The notes: generated from the letters alone by a model not told the origin. DNA of 64,000 bases from Anthonomus grandis grandis (GCF_022605725.1 NC_065549.1:33495690-33559689); one strand, 5' to 3'. Positions 12,428 through 24,523 are shown, numbered from the stretch's first letter. Translations and numbers: made by a program.

Positions 12428-14083
12428 TTAATATGCATCGCCATGTTTTAAGGCATTGGAACGATTTTCCCGAAAGTTTTTTGCCAAATTATGTGGCCGT
12501 TTGGCCCTTTTTCTTAAAGATTCGCATTGGGCTGGGCGGCCTATAGGAGCTCTTTTGCATCCCCTTACTACGCCTGGTCTTCGTTGAGCAACAGCAGTAG
12601 GTTGCACATTAATAGCTGATCTCCTTTTTACTTTAAGTGGGCTGCAACTTCCAGCTGTATTTAAAAAAATTTCCCAAGCATTTTTTGTTTTAATTGAGCT
12701 AAGTCATGACATAAATTTGGTTGAAGTGGTACCAAATTTTACATGATTTTGCTTCATTAAAATAATAAGTGAGGTAAACTGATCCTGACTAATGTTCTCC
12801 TCTTGCTAAAGGTCAGTTAATGTTTGGTGATTATTAATATTATTTTCCGATATATTAAACCATTACTTAAGTTTACATCAGTAGCCAAATTTTCGTCAGT
12901 TTCACCCACTCGTTCAGTCATGTTTTGATTTGTAGATGTAATATAAAAATATGGCATATAAAAATCCTTTGATTGGACATTCTCTCCAAAAGCTAGCTGA
13001 GCCATTAAAAACCTTGATTCGAGACTAACACTTGGAGTATTTAAAGATGCTTTTTGAAAATAATGCAGAACTCCAGCCTGGTGTTTACAAAAAGAGCCTA
13101 GCCGTCCAACTTCACAGCTGCAAACTCCGTTTGAAATATCAACGTCATACTTTTTATCCGAATTTTCACTCGGTACAGAATATAGGGTATTAGATAACTG
13201 GGAAATGGCCTGTTTCTGCAAGAATTTCATTTTCCCAGCATACCTTTTTAAAAGCAACCTACATGTCGCATCTCTCTGATAAACATAATTTCTTAGTCTT
13301 CACAGATAGTAGTCTTCTATTGCTGTGCAACAGAAATCCACTAGGGACACTGCATTATATGCCTTATTTCTTGAAAGCACGATATCTTTAAATAACCTAA
13401 CACTTAGCTCGCTGTAATTATTAGTTTGATGTACGTCGGTTGTTGCGTCTCTATAGGCTAAACACCAATCTGTCCGCCTGTTCCAGTTATCCGTTAAATA
13501 TTTTTGCCATTCTGGCAATGAAGCAGAATTTAAAATTGCCAAGTTAAATTCCTCGTTAGCTTTATCTTCTGTAGACGCTACTAAAATATTATGGAAGTTT
13601 TGATAAAACTCTTTTCGATGATTTCCTGAAATACCATGTTTTTTCTCCCACAGCCAGCGCCATACCACTTGTAACATATTATGGAACCGACAAAGCAAAG
13701 TTTTGGAATTGGGCCACACAGATTTTAAGGCCCATCTTTCAGAATTGGAGTCATCAGTCATAAAAAATTTCGCAAAAACCTTGCCCGCAAAATGAATTTG
13801 GCACCAGTTCAAATCCTGCTTAATAATCACTTGCTGACTGTCCTGAGGGTATAATTATTGCCAAAGGAACTGCACCAATTTGACAAGGTGTCAGTAAAAA
13901 CGTTAAGCAATGATTTAGTGAATCGCATGATGATGTACTGTCAACAAATACTATATCTTTGGCGAATGGCAAATTATGTGCTCTTTGCACAATTTTAGTT
14001 ACTACTATGAGAGCAAATGGGTTTTCTGAATAATTTATAATTATCCCCTTTGATTGAAACTCTTCTTGCTTCTCAACAATTTT
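12428..14083 (-). pseudogene. MULE-type transposase with SWIM zinc finger, pseudogene
   Basis: Read on the minus strand from 14083, the first part contains FVDSTSSCD (near 13960-13930), the first catalytic aspartate region of a Mutator-like transposase of the insect SWIM type. It then passes through MTDDSNSERWAL and LLCRFHNMLQVVWRWLW (second catalytic region, about 13760-13660). The next frame carries a SWIM zinc finger, CSCEVGRLGSFCKH (about 13130-13080). The C-terminus, with QPTAVAQRRPG followed by basic residues, is read at about 12640-12430 in yet another frame. Stops at 13299 and at least two frameshifts make it a pseudogene. At 14083 the minus strand shows a T-rich run ending in TTTAG just before coding sequence, so an upstream exon may have been lost. 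I found no terminal inverted repeats. Confidence 0.75.
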
Positions 14084-15637
14084 CTAAAAAAAAACACTAT
14101 GCAGTTTTTGAAAACTAAATAGGTACATATTTTTAGAAAAACTTTTTTTTTTGAAGAAATTAGATTTTGTATTAATTTTATTATTATACCTACTCGTAAG
14201 TTGTAATAAATCAAACTAATAATATCAAGGGTCTAACTCAGTCAGAGGGACGTATCCGCCAAAAAGTAAATTTTACAGGAGAGATAAAAAACGTTTAATT
14301 AATTTATCGTAAATGTTTAATTATTTAAAAAAAGATAAAAATGTAGCCTTTATGGGTATTATATACCCCTAAAAGGCATATTTCAAACTTTTATGATAAA
14401 TTAATTAAATGTTTCATTTCATGTTCAAAAGTGGCCAATAGGCCGGTGAAAACGAGTGAAACAGCAAAACGCCGCCTGAGGTCCCTTCTTGGCATCACTG
14501 TAACTAGTGCTGCCAACGTAGATCTAGTGTCTTTTAGTTCCTAACCAATAATTAAAAGATAACTATATCATATCTATGGCGGTTAACTTAAATACATAAT
14601 TTAGATAATTTTGGGATAGTTTTGCAAAATATCTGTTGAGATTTAAACGAAATGTTGTGGTGAAGTGGTAGTATATCATATTTATTGCTCGCGCTCGTGG
14701 ATTTTTCTGTTTTTTAAAATATACCTCATGAACCTTTCATGTCAAATATTTTGATTTTATGACAGCTAAAACTTTCACACGCTTACAAAAATGAAATAAT
14801 AAAATATTTGTAGAACATTGTATGAGAATCATATTAGTGATATTTTACAAAAATCATGTCTAAATTGTACAATAAATGTACGAACGACAAGCAACATCAA
14901 TGTCACAGAATGCAATTCACCGATTACACATTTTTTAAACTAATTAGTAAATCACCAAACCAGAAATCACGGTAATTCTTAATGGTATGATTTTATTTGC
15001 TTGGACCAATTTTAACTTGAAAAAATGTAATAAGCATTTAAATAGCGTTTTTATAGCATACCATTTTAATTACTTGAAGATTCAGTTGATTTCCAACAGC
15101 TTTTGAAATATGTATCAAAACTAAAATTAATATAATAATAAATTATAAATTAATATTGAATTAAAATTAATATAATTAACTTTAATATTGTAACAATCTT
15201 AGTCGCCGCGAATATACCAGCTGCTTTGGTCATCTGATATCGATATGATCTGAGGTATTTCCGGTTTTTATTTTTCACAGAATAACAATAATAACATCTA
15301 GGTTTAGTGAAAGCAATTTGGTACTACAATGTAAAGATTTGTTTTTAATTCCATTCAAAAATCCTTTTTCGAATTTTGTAAAACCAAAATGGAAAAAGTA
15401 AATGACAATAAATTTTTTTTTTTAATTAATCTTCTTTCACATTTCATGGTAAATATAATTCTTTCATTGTTCGACATTGGTTTTGGGAAAATTTTGCAAA
15501 AAAATCTTCATGCTATTTAAATCCTCCCTGATTTATACCTGTCATCTGTATATTTTTAACAAGACGGCTGTTTTTCTTATAATGCGATTATGGTAAAAGA
15601 ATTTTTAAGAAATGCTTTTCCTAAATATCTTTTTAGC
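14084..15637. other. no gene recognised
   Basis: AT-rich sequence. I see no coding frame or repeat end. Confidence 0.4.
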
Positions 15638-15800
15638 GGATCAGCGCGGTGAGTATACACCTGCCTAGCAGTCGTGTGACACTGGGTTCGAGTCCCAAAC
15701 TTGGCATAGTCATTTGTGTGTGTCCGATTTAGTTATTTAGTAGTTATTAGATATTAATTATTATAATTAATATATTAATTAATATATTATTATAAGTTAA
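15638..15800 (+). mobile_element. tRNA-derived SINE
   Basis: A tRNA-like head carries a good RNA polymerase III B box (GGTTCGAGTCC, 15685-15695) and an A-box-like stretch about 40 bases upstream (AGCGCGGTGAG, near 15643). A non-tRNA body (TTTGTGTGTGTCCGA) follows, then an AT-rich tail of TTA/ATT units. The head lacks a proper anticodon arm and acceptor pairing, so a SINE is more likely than a functional tRNA. A related copy in opposite orientation lies at 38500-38680. Confidence 0.65.
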
Positions 15801-15959
15801 ATTATATAATTAGAAGTAGAATGCTGGTAGCATGTTCTTGACGACTTGATCCTCTAAAAGTTCCGACTTCCCATATAGACTGATATTTATAAGTTACGTT
15901 AATTGTAGTTGCTGCAAGCGCACATTGCAAAACCAGGTATTTCTTGAAATAAAAAAAAG

Positions 15960-16120
15960 ATAAACAGGCGATATTAAATGGCCTTCTAGAACTCCAGATT
16001 TATCCCCAAATGACTTTTATTTTTAGGATTATTTTAAAAACGCCATTTAAAAACAGGAATTAGGTAGGCCTACAAATTAAGAGAAGTTGTGAGAGAAAAT
16101 TGTTAAATGAACCAATTCCA
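15960..16120 (+). pseudogene. mariner-like transposase scrap
   Basis: The plus strand reads WPSRTPDLSPNDFYF followed by DYFKNAI, the third catalytic aspartate region of the mariner-like family seen elsewhere in this window. A CAACCTG followed by TA at 16332-16340 resembles the 3' end of such an element. The rest of the transposase is not readable. Confidence 0.55.
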
Positions 16121-16989
16121 TTTAACGCAAAACTCTTCTTGCATATTATTTGACGAAATTTTATTGCTAGTATCATAGTTACCCCAACACAGTTATCCCT
16201 TATCACAGACAGATGCTTCGTACTGAACGTCGTACTGAAAAACAACGATGTAGCAAGGCACACATAATGTATGCAGGTGCGTGGCTATATTTCGCCTTTA
16301 TGAACCTCCCTACGTAAAATGATCGATTTCTCAACCTGTATAATGAGCCCTCGCTACTAGGAGGTCAGTCCGAATATTGGCGCGACATTTAAATTGAAAT
16401 AAATAGTAGAAAATAAATACGGGAGAAATAAAGTAGTGTAAACGTGTGATAAATCACTTTATAATATAGAAATTTAGGAACCTACTAAGGCTGATAGCCA
16501 ACCTCTTAATAAAAAGTTTTGCGAAAAAGGTACTAATAATATGACTTATTTTTTATGGCTCAGCAATATTGCCTAGACACAATTTCTGCAGAAATGAGGG
16601 ATATATGTGTGCATACGCGACGTACAGAGAATCTAAATAGTCGAGAGACACTTCGACTATTTAAATTGTCAAGTGGGATTCAGAAATGTGTCCAGATAAA
16701 CAAATGCCTGATTTTGGCAAAACAAGAGCTTCCGACAATAATAAAGTCTATGAACTTTAAAACAAAAACAAAAAAATTCAAAGTGACATTAAGCGATTTC
16801 TATGTAGTATATTTTTTCTACTTCCAAGAGATGAGATGAAAAATATATATTTTTTAAAACATATAATAAAAAATTCCATAGACCGCGCCCTGTATATTTT
16901 ATAATAAAACTTAACAAAAAAATATTGGGTCATAAATGGCATGCCCTGTGTTATTTGGGATATTGCTTATCATAATATGGAGTTTCATT
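16121..16989. other. no gene recognised
   Basis: An open frame of 94 codons at 16555-16839 (plus strand) has no recognised motif. A GCGCCCTG followed by TATA at 16885-16895 looks like a mariner-type end but has no visible partner. Confidence 0.3.
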
Positions 16990-17185
16990 AAAAAGCAGGC
17001 GTTATTATTTTACCTTGGCCACCCAGTTTATAGAATTTAAATCTAATTGAACATGTTTAGGATTTGATGGAACTAACCACCATATGCCACAGACTCTGGC
17101 ACAACTTCTATCTACAGAGTTTTTTCTTATATTTATTAAAATTCTTGCAAATGTTATCGTTTCATTCTTGATGTAAGACTACCTC
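16990..17185 (+). pseudogene. Tc1-like transposase C-terminal scrap
   Basis: In shifting plus-strand frames this reads like the C-terminus of a Tc1 transposase. There is a LPWPP-like stretch, then LIEHV.DLM where NPIEHVWD is usual (the catalytic glutamate region), then an LAQLL segment. It is too short and broken to assign further. Confidence 0.45.
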
Positions 17186-18380
17186 ATTGCCAAAAAATTA
17201 AGTTAAAGAGATTATTAATTCTGGGTGTAATATTTCTGATGTCAGTGAATATATAATATGGTTGCTTGTTGTTTCATAATATAAAATCGGAATATAATAT
17301 AATATAAACGATTATATTTACATACATTCAATAGCTTTTATAGACGAGTGCTGGCATGTCCAACTTTTAAGACTACTATACTTGATTTAGAAATTTAATA
17401 TTTTTTCTTAGCAAAGGCATATAAGAGTTCGTATTTCACCACTTCACAACTAAAATGCTTGCTGCATCCAATATTGCACCTATCAACCATTTTACTTAAA
17501 TGGTTATACACAATTATTTAAAGGCTTTTGTTGTGCTGGTTAGTTATGTCCATTCGGTATAGTTTTAATTCATTAAGCACAAATTCGCAACTCAATGAAA
17601 TCAGTTATATTATATAGATATAGTATAAAAATATCGACAAAACAGTCGAATCGGAAACCTTCTAAAGCATTACCAAAAGCAATAAACTATTTTTAAATTC
17701 AATTTAATTTATTGGCAGCTAGCTAATAAATTCTTTATATTTCGCCTACACATACCGGTTATAAAATTTCCTTTTAAAAGTAGAGGTATGCAAACGCTTG
17801 CCGGTGTGAAGTTTTTACTTCCCAACTTTACTAATGAATAAATAATTCCCATTAGAGTCGGTTTTACAACTTTATTGATCCGCTACTGGCAACAAAAGGG
17901 AATGGTAGTCTACTGCTATGCAACATGCGAACGAAAATTCTATTTTAAAAGGGCATTTTAAGTTAACCTGATTATTTATTTAAAATTGGTTGTTAGAAGA
18001 AGGGAAGTTTGAAAAGGCAGCCGGTATTTATACGTCAGAGTGATTTTAATAACAAACTTCAGTTTACAGTTTAAGCAGTTAACTTTTTATTTTTTTACGA
18101 ATGCACTTTATATAAGCTATTTTAAATAAAAAAATAGTAATACTAACTAAAATAGTAGGCACATAAAAAATCAATACGATAAAATAGATAGCAGAATAAC
18201 AAATAGTTCAATATAAGTTTTGACAGTGAAGTAGGCCAAAAACCGGTTTAATGATTTAAGTTACTATGTCCAACTTTTTGCTATATATTGCAAAAGTAAC
18301 TTATAAAGTATACAGTTTTTTAGTTATTTGCTATTTTTGTAGGTATGAGATTAGAGTTAGGAAGGAAATTAAGTATACAC
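17186..18380. other. no gene recognised
   Basis: AT-rich sequence with no recognised feature. Confidence 0.4.
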
Positions 18381-18412
18381 AGAGAGTGGGAGAGAGACAG
18401 AGAGAAAGAGGG

Positions 18413-18447
<35 letters not shown>

Positions 18448-18475
18448 GAGAGAGAGAGAGAGAGATAGAGACAGA
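18381..18475. repeat. (GA)n microsatellite
   Basis: An imperfect AG/GA dinucleotide run of about 95 bases, with the purest part at 18415-18445. Frames read through it on both strands (Arg-Glu or Leu-Ser repeats) are products of the repeat. Confidence 0.95.
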
Positions 18476-19789
18476 AATGTCTCTAATGTTATTTGTAAAA
18501 GAATAAATTTGTCAGGATTCTCTAAAACATCAAAAGCAAAAGAAAAAAAGATGGTACAAACCGACATGTGTTTCTGCTTTAAGGTTTTTTTAGGGCAGTG
18601 CAACCAGAAAATTAAAGGAAAAAAAACATAAGGGACCACGAACGGGAGCAAACAAATAATTTGTTTATTCAGCTCTTGTACCTCTGGTTTGGAAGTAGAA
18701 ATACAGCATATATACTAAGGAAGCATAAGCCACTATCCGGACAAAATTATCCTTTTAAAATTTAACTGTCCATGCTAACTCTTTTTCTTTAAAATTATTT
18801 ATTTTAAGACAAATAATAATTTCCAGATAATTGCTGTATGACGTATATCAGATTAAATAGGCAGAATGAACTGCTCCTCAAAGAGGAGAAAGTCTTTTCA
18901 AAGGCTGCCAATCACTATTTGTAATATTATCTGTGAAATAGATTTTTAATGAAAAATACCAAAAAACTATATTAGGTAGCTATTTAGGACTTTTGAACCT
19001 TATTTTAATCATAATAATATGAACATCTAACATGTAACTTGAGCTGCAAAATATAAAATAAATCAAAACAAACAATCCAAATTGGTTGCTTATGCGATTT
19101 TTAAAGCGAAGTTTCAGTTTTGGACGTAAATTATTTTAAGGACTTTTTTACTAAAAACGTACTTTTTATTCTTTTTTGAAATGAATTATAATTTTCTTTT
19201 ATCTTACATTGAGTATAAATTAAAACATAAGTACCATATGGAATATCTTAAACTCCAAGGGTAATATCTTAAATATGATCAGTAGAATATAAACATGATC
19301 AGTAGATATGATTTAAATCCGAATTAATATTCTGAATTGCCTTAGTTTATTTAGAATCTACAAGAAATTAATAAGTGACGTGCAGCTCCATTGTTAGGAT
19401 TTACATAGTATAATCTCATGCCATACTATTAGATCCTTGCTACAAATTAATTATTTTTATGTTTCTGGTGTAATTATTAAATAACTTTTTGTTGATTTGT
19501 TGGTAGAACTTTAATTTTTAAATTTTGCGGGCACTTTTTATCATTTTGACAATATTATATAGGTGTATTACAAAGGATTCGATCTCATATAAAAGCAAAA
19601 TGTGTCAGTGGCCGGGATTGATTATAAGAAAACCTTGGATACATCTTATTATGAGCTTCTAATATATCTGTATTATATTCTCTAATATAGTGAATTTCAC
19701 ACATAATGCCGCTCTAGTAAACAAGGCTTTTTTTCATCCGGAAACGAAAAGATTTTTACATAGTCGTCTATTTTTTTAAAGAATTTATT
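18476..19789. other. no gene recognised
   Basis: AT-rich sequence with no recognised feature. Confidence 0.4.
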
Positions 19790-20091
19790 TTAGGGCGATT
19801 CTCTAAGCCCTCTACTCTTCGCCGCTTCGCTGCTCCTTATTTCATAATATCACCACTTACTTCTTTTATATGGTTGACCTCAACCTATATTCTTCCAGTC
19901 TAAAAGACCTAAAACAATGCCTAAAAGTGGTACACGAATATTCCAGAGACATAGGTACGGAGTTCGGTCAGGATAAATGTGCGGTGTTAATCCTAGAAAA
20001 GAGCCGATATGTAATAAATCCGGAAAATGAGCAACTCGCCCTCGGAGCTATTTTGAATTACCTAGAAACAGATGAGACATACAAATATCTC
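19790..20091 (+). pseudogene. R4/Dong-like retrotransposon, reverse transcriptase part
   Basis: From about 19793 the plus strand reads GDSLSPLLFA, the conserved palm motif of R2/R4-group reverse transcriptases. After a frame change it reads DLNLYSSS (the usual ADD is lost before it), a IGTEFGQDKCAVL stretch and ETYKYL. Translation stops being retrotransposon-like exactly at 20091, where the copia LTR begins. The same frame resumes after the copia element at 24904 (codons for TYKYL then AVDQNYAQ once the 5-bp duplication is discounted). Upstream of 19790 nothing of this element can be read. Confidence 0.75.
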
Positions 20092-20466
20092 TGTTGAATT
20101 TTATGACCATTTAGGTATTTTGAATGTTTTTAAAATTTATTGGCACTTTACTGGTCCTTAAGCTTATTGGATTCTAAGAACGGAAAAGACCTTTATTTCT
20201 GTTTGTTTTGTTAAGTGTTTCCATATGCGAGACCATCTGGCATTTCGTTAGGCGAAATAAGGGTCGCTTTTCTCTTTTCGGTAATTTAGATAGTGAGTTA
20301 AATAGTAGACAGAGAGACTTCAGCGAAGCAATAGCATTGCTCTTTAGTCTTTCGATTTCGTTTTTCATTCTTTGTAACGCGTAGTTTAAGTTTATTTGAA
20401 ATACATTTTTTGTCTGGTTTATTGGAAGTGTTCTGATTTATTCTGCTTGAACCCTAATATTTAACA
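20092..20466 (+). repeat. 5' LTR of the copia element
   Basis: 375 bp, TG...CA termini, matching 24524-24898 base for base as far as I can compare. A short minus-strand frame of 64 codons inside it occurs in both LTRs and is not a gene. Confidence 0.96.
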
Positions 20467-20496
20467 GGTTATGGGCCCAGCACGCTTCCACTGCGC
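20467..20496 (+). other. primer binding site, initiator tRNA-Met 5'-half type
   Basis: Immediately after the 5' LTR, 30 bases match the complement of the anticodon stem-loop and D-arm side of eukaryotic initiator tRNA-Met (core GGTTATGGGCCCAG). Drosophila copia is known to be primed by this 5' half-tRNA instead of the usual tRNA 3' end. The match is to my memory of the tRNA sequence. Confidence 0.9.
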
Positions 20497-20594
20497 AAAC
20501 CAGTAAAAGTTGTTTTTTGATTAAAACGGTCGCGACCGCGCGTGTTTGAAGTTTTCGTTATTTTCGGGTGTTTTGGACTAACTTTTCACTTATC

Positions 20595-23500
20595 ATGGCT
20601 GACAAGGAAATTTTAGAACTCACAAAACTGGACGGCTCAAATTACTCCATGTGGAAGTTTGGAATAACGTTCCTTTTACAAGCAAAGGAGCTTACAGGTT
20701 TTGTGAATGGCACCGAAACAGAACCCAACCAAGCAACGAAAGCTGATGAGTGGAAAATATGGATGAAAAAGTCGTCGCAAGCTGCGGTAATTCTACTAAG
20801 CTCAGTGGAGAAGAATTTGCACCCAAATTTAATTAATTGCAGTAAGCCCCAGCAAATTTGGGAAAAATTGCAGATTCTTTATGGTGACACGAGCATAGAT
20901 GCGAAACAAAGTGCATGGGAGCATTTTTACGCATTTCGCATGAACGAAGGTGAGTCAGTTGCTATTCAGATAGAAAAGCTAGAAAGCATTTGCAAGAAGC
21001 TTGAAGATGCAGGCGAAAAACCTTCTGATACAGCAATTATATCTAAGATATTAAGCAGTTTGCCTAGCAGGTTTTCTTTGTTCAGAATGGCTTGGGATTG
21101 CACGCCCGAGGCCGAAAAGAAAAAGGCAAACTTAATTGCTCGTCTTATTAAAGAGGATAAGCGGTTTTTCGAAAACGAAGTGAATGTTTCAGCACTTGCA
21201 CTTCAAGTACAAAAAGCTTCCATAAATGGACAACGTAGTCAGCATAAAAAAAACAGCAGACAAAACATCCAAGATTTAAAGAAAAGAACCAAATGTGCTT
21301 TTTGTAAAGAAAAAGGTCATTGGGTGCGGGAGTGTCCCAAAAAGAAAGGAGTACACGACAACAGGGACGGGCCCACAGCATCAGCTTTTATGTGCGACGT
21401 CGTGGCTCTTTATTCACACACCACAGATGAAGACAGTGATGTGTGGATTGCTGACTCAGGTGCCAGCATACACATGACGTACCGAAGGGACTACTTCACG
21501 AAGCTTGAGGATGTTACTAGTGAGCATTTCGTCAAAGTGGCAGATGACGAAATATTAGCAGCTACTGGTAAAGGTACAATTGTCATTCAAGAGCTGCTAT
21601 TCGGCAGAGTTCAGACACGGGAGCTTCAGAATGTCTTGCTTGTACCAGGGTTAAAACGCAACCTCTTTTCAATCGGAGTGATAAGCAACAAGAACTATTC
21701 TTTCCACGCGTTCAAGGAAAAATGTGAAGTTCGGGATAGTGCCGGAAAAGTAACTGCTTTAGGTGTGCGTTACAAGACATTGTACCGTATGCATTTTACA
21801 GTAAAAATGCCGGCTACGTGTGATCCCGCTCAAGCATATAGTGCTGTTACTTCATTGAACCAAGCGAAGCTCTGGCATGAGCGTATGGTACACGCAAATA
21901 TGCGTGCGGTGAAAAATACGTGCAAGGAGCTCAACGTGTGTGATATCAAAACTGATGAAACCGATATTTTCTGTGAGGCCTGTGTCGTCGGTAAGCAGTC
22001 TCGTAAGTCCCATCCCAGTATTAAAAGAAAACCGAGTAATTACGGGCCTGGTGAAAAAGTACACACGGACGTTTGTGGACCGGTAAATGTCGATTCGCCA
22101 CGCGGATCTAGGTACTTTTTGATATTTAAAGACGAGTGCACCAGTTTTCGTAAAGTATATTTTTTGCGACACAAATCTGAAGTGTTCAGCAAATTCCGCG
22201 AATTTGAAGCTTTTGTGTCAACGCAGCTCGGGAAAAATATAAAAGTGTTGCGAAGTGATAATGGGACAGAATATAGGTCAAACGAATTTAAGAATTACCT
22301 AACTAGCAAAGGTATTGTGCATGAACTGTCTTCACCCTATATTCATGAACAAAACGGTCGGGCCGAGCGTGAAATTAGGACAATTGTAGAAAGTGCCAGG
22401 TCAATTCTTTTGGGAAAGCAGGTCCCTAGTAATCTTTGGCCGGAAGCAATTAACACCGCGTGTTATATTTTAAATAGAATAGTTTTGAATTCGGCTGAAA
22501 AGGAAACCCCTTTCGAGAAATGGTTCGGTCGTAAACCCCAAATAAATCATCTTCGAGTATTTGGGTCTGAGGCATTCATAAACATCCCGAAAGAAAAGCG
22601 CCATAAAATGGACCCTAAAAGCAAAAAGGTAATTTTTATTGGTTATGATGGTGACTCCACTAATTACCGATTATGGGACAGTGCAACAAGCAAAGTCTAC
22701 ATAAGCAGCGATGTAGATTTTAATGAAAATAAGGCACTTTATTATCAAGGCGATCGTAAAACTAGCAGTTTTGTTTCTAACCTAGATTTTAGCTTGGAGG
22801 AGGAGCCAGAGGAAGCCATTGTGAATGTCCAAGAGCTGCCGCAACCACAGCCACAGCAACAGCTAGCGCACGAAAATCACGAAGAGCGGAGACTCCGTGA
22901 TAGAACAACTCTGAAAGCCCCTGATCGTTTTGGGATACCAGTTGCTTATTACGCCGAGAATGTGCCCATTACGTACAATGAAGCCATAACAAGTAATCAA
23001 GCTAATTTATGGCAACGAGCTATGAACGAGGAGATCCAGGCACTGGAAGAAAGCAAAACCTGGAGCATGTGTTCGTTACCCGAAGGGAAACGGAAAATCG
23101 GCTGTAAATGGGTCTATGCAATAAAAACAGATCCCGCAGGTACTGCTAAAAGATACAAAGCACGACTTGTTGCGAAAGGCTACTCGCAACGCGAGGGAAT
23201 CGACTACGCTGACACCTATGCTCCGGTAGTTAGGTACGAGTCGATTAGGTTACTTTTAGCAATGGCAGCCGAGAGGGACTACGAGCTGATGAAGTTCGAT
23301 GTAAAAACAGCGTTTTTATATGGCGAACTTCAGGAGGAGATCTACCTACAGCAGCCCCCTGGTCTCATAGACGAAGCCAACCCCGACGCTGTGTACAGAT
23401 TGCATCGCAGTTTATATGGTTTGAAGCAGTCGCCTCGATGCTGGAACGAGAAGTTCGTGAGTTTTTTGAATAAGTTTAATTTTCAAAACATCGAAAGTGA

Positions 23501-24497
23501 CAAGTGCGTTTTCCTAGGCTATGTAAGTAATCACACTGTATATTTAGCTTTGTACGTAGATGATGGATTATTAGTTTGCGAAAGTATGAATGCGATCGAT
23601 ACAGTTTTGGCCTATTTAAAAGATAATTTTAAAATAACGGTAGATGAGGCAAATGACTTTGTAGGGCTAGAGATATTGCGCGACCGAAATAAGCGTTTAT
23701 TAAAGATAAGTCAATCAAGCTATGTTAATAAGTTATTAGATAGGTTTAACATGAGAGATGCAAAAGTATCGCATATACCAGTAGAACCAGGTAATTACCT
23801 TAAGAAAGGACAAGGCAGTGGTAGGTCGAAAGACAATATACCTTATCGGGAAGCAGTAGGGTCATTATTATTTGCAGCTAGGGTTACTCGCCCAGACATA
23901 GAATTCGCGGTAAATTATGCAAGCATGTTTCTAGATTCTTATGAGCAAGTGCACTGGGAATATGTTAAGAAAATTTTGCGTTACTTAAAGGGTACATTAA
24001 GCTTGGGTATAGTTTTTGGAAATAGTGGGAGTTTGACTCTGCAAGGTTTTACTGACGCTGACTATGCAGGCTGCATAGAAACGCGAAGATCAAGAAGTGG
24101 CTTTGTTTTTATGTTTAATGGCGCTCCTATATCTTGGTCAAGTCAGAGACAAAATGCTGTTTCACTTTCCACTGCTGAGTCTGAGTATATAGCGCTCTCT
24201 CATTGTGCAAAAGAAGCTGTTTGGTTGCATTGTTTTTTAAATGAGCTTAAAATTACAACTAAAACAGTAAAATTGTTTGTTGACAACCAGGCAGCTATTA
24301 GATTAGGTTCTAATTCCGAATATCATAAACGATCGAAGCATATTGATGTTAGGTATCACTTTGTTCGTGATCTAATTAATAATAAGCAAATAGAGTTAGA
24401 ATATATAGAGACCAAAGAACAGTTAGCCGATATTTTTACAAAAGCTATAGCTAAGCAGCAGTTCTGTAATTTACGGTGTAAATTAAATTTGTTGTAA
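20595..24497 (+). CDS. copia gag-pol polyprotein (1300 aa)
   Basis: A single open frame makes gag, protease, integrase, reverse transcriptase and RNase H for the copia element. I take the ATG at 20595 (MADKEI); the frame is open a little upstream without ATG. Residue numbers are approximate: gag domain with LDGSNYSMWK near 15-30; CCHC knuckle CAFCKEKGHWVREC near 234-247; protease with ADSGAS near 286; pre-integrase region with LWHERMVHANM near 425; integrase with HTDVCGP, RSDNGTEY and QNGRAERE (its D, D, E) near 490-590; reverse transcriptase from WVYAIK (about 839) through YVDD (about 987); RNase H with GFTDADYAG (about 1150) to ADIFTKA near the end. No stop, frameshift or missing catalytic residue is visible. 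Such proteins act in cytoplasmic virus-like particles. Confidence 0.96.
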   Translation: MADKEILELTKLDGSNYSMWKFGITFLLQAKELTGFVNGTETEPNQATKADEWKIWMKKSSQAAVILLSSVEKNLHPNLINCSKPQQIWEKLQILYGDTSIDAKQSAWEHFYAFRMNEGESVAIQIEKLESICKKLEDAGEKPSDTAIISKILSSLPSRFSLFRMAWDCTPEAEKKKANLIARLIKEDKRFFENEVNVSALALQVQKASINGQRSQHKKNSRQNIQDLKKRTKCAFCKEKGHWVRECPKKKGVHDNRDGPTASAFMCDVVALYSHTTDEDSDVWIADSGASIHMTYRRDYFTKLEDVTSEHFVKVADDEILAATGKGTIVIQELLFGRVQTRELQNVLLVPGLKRNLFSIGVISNKNYSFHAFKEKCEVRDSAGKVTALGVRYKTLYRMHFTVKMPATCDPAQAYSAVTSLNQAKLWHERMVHANMRAVKNTCKELNVCDIKTDETDIFCEACVVGKQSRKSHPSIKRKPSNYGPGEKVHTDVCGPVNVDSPRGSRYFLIFKDECTSFRKVYFLRHKSEVFSKFREFEAFVSTQLGKNIKVLRSDNGTEYRSNEFKNYLTSKGIVHELSSPYIHEQNGRAEREIRTIVESARSILLGKQVPSNLWPEAINTACYILNRIVLNSAEKETPFEKWFGRKPQINHLRVFGSEAFINIPKEKRHKMDPKSKKVIFIGYDGDSTNYRLWDSATSKVYISSDVDFNENKALYYQGDRKTSSFVSNLDFSLEEEPEEAIVNVQELPQPQPQQQLAHENHEERRLRDRTTLKAPDRFGIPVAYYAENVPITYNEAITSNQANLWQRAMNEEIQALEESKTWSMCSLPEGKRKIGCKWVYAIKTDPAGTAKRYKARLVAKGYSQREGIDYADTYAPVVRYESIRLLLAMAAERDYELMKFDVKTAFLYGELQEEIYLQQPPGLIDEANPDAVYRLHRSLYGLKQSPRCWNEKFVSFLNKFNFQNIESDKCVFLGYVSNHTVYLALYVDDGLLVCESMNAIDTVLAYLKDNFKITVDEANDFVGLEILRDRNKRLLKISQSSYVNKLLDRFNMRDAKVSHIPVEPGNYLKKGQGSGRSKDNIPYREAVGSLLFAARVTRPDIEFAVNYASMFLDSYEQVHWEYVKKILRYLKGTLSLGIVFGNSGSLTLQGFTDADYAGCIETRRSRSGFVFMFNGAPISWSSQRQNAVSLSTAESEYIALSHCAKEAVWLHCFLNELKITTKTVKLFVDNQAAIRLGSNSEYHKRSKHIDVRYHFVRDLINNKQIELEYIETKEQLADIFTKAIAKQQFCNLRCKLNLL

Positions 24498-24510
24498 TTG
24501 ATAACATTCA

Positions 24511-24523
24511 AATTAAGTGGGAG
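24511..24523 (+). other. polypurine tract of the copia element
   Basis: AAGTGGGAG lies directly before the 3' LTR, where plus-strand DNA synthesis is primed in LTR retrotransposons. Confidence 0.75.

Noticed and set aside
15640..15710. Functional tRNA gene
   Set aside because: B box is good, but acceptor and anticodon arms do not pair and a SINE body follows.
18266..18651. Arg-Glu repeat frame and overlapping Leu-Ser repeat frame
   Set aside because: Both are translations of the (GA)n microsatellite on opposite strands.
20174..20368. 64-codon minus-strand frame, repeated at 24606-24800
   Set aside because: Lies within the copia LTRs; duplicated because the LTRs are, with no motif.
21148..22172. 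Several frames antisense or out of frame within copia gag-pol
   Set aside because: Shadows of the intact polyprotein, which has all expected domains.
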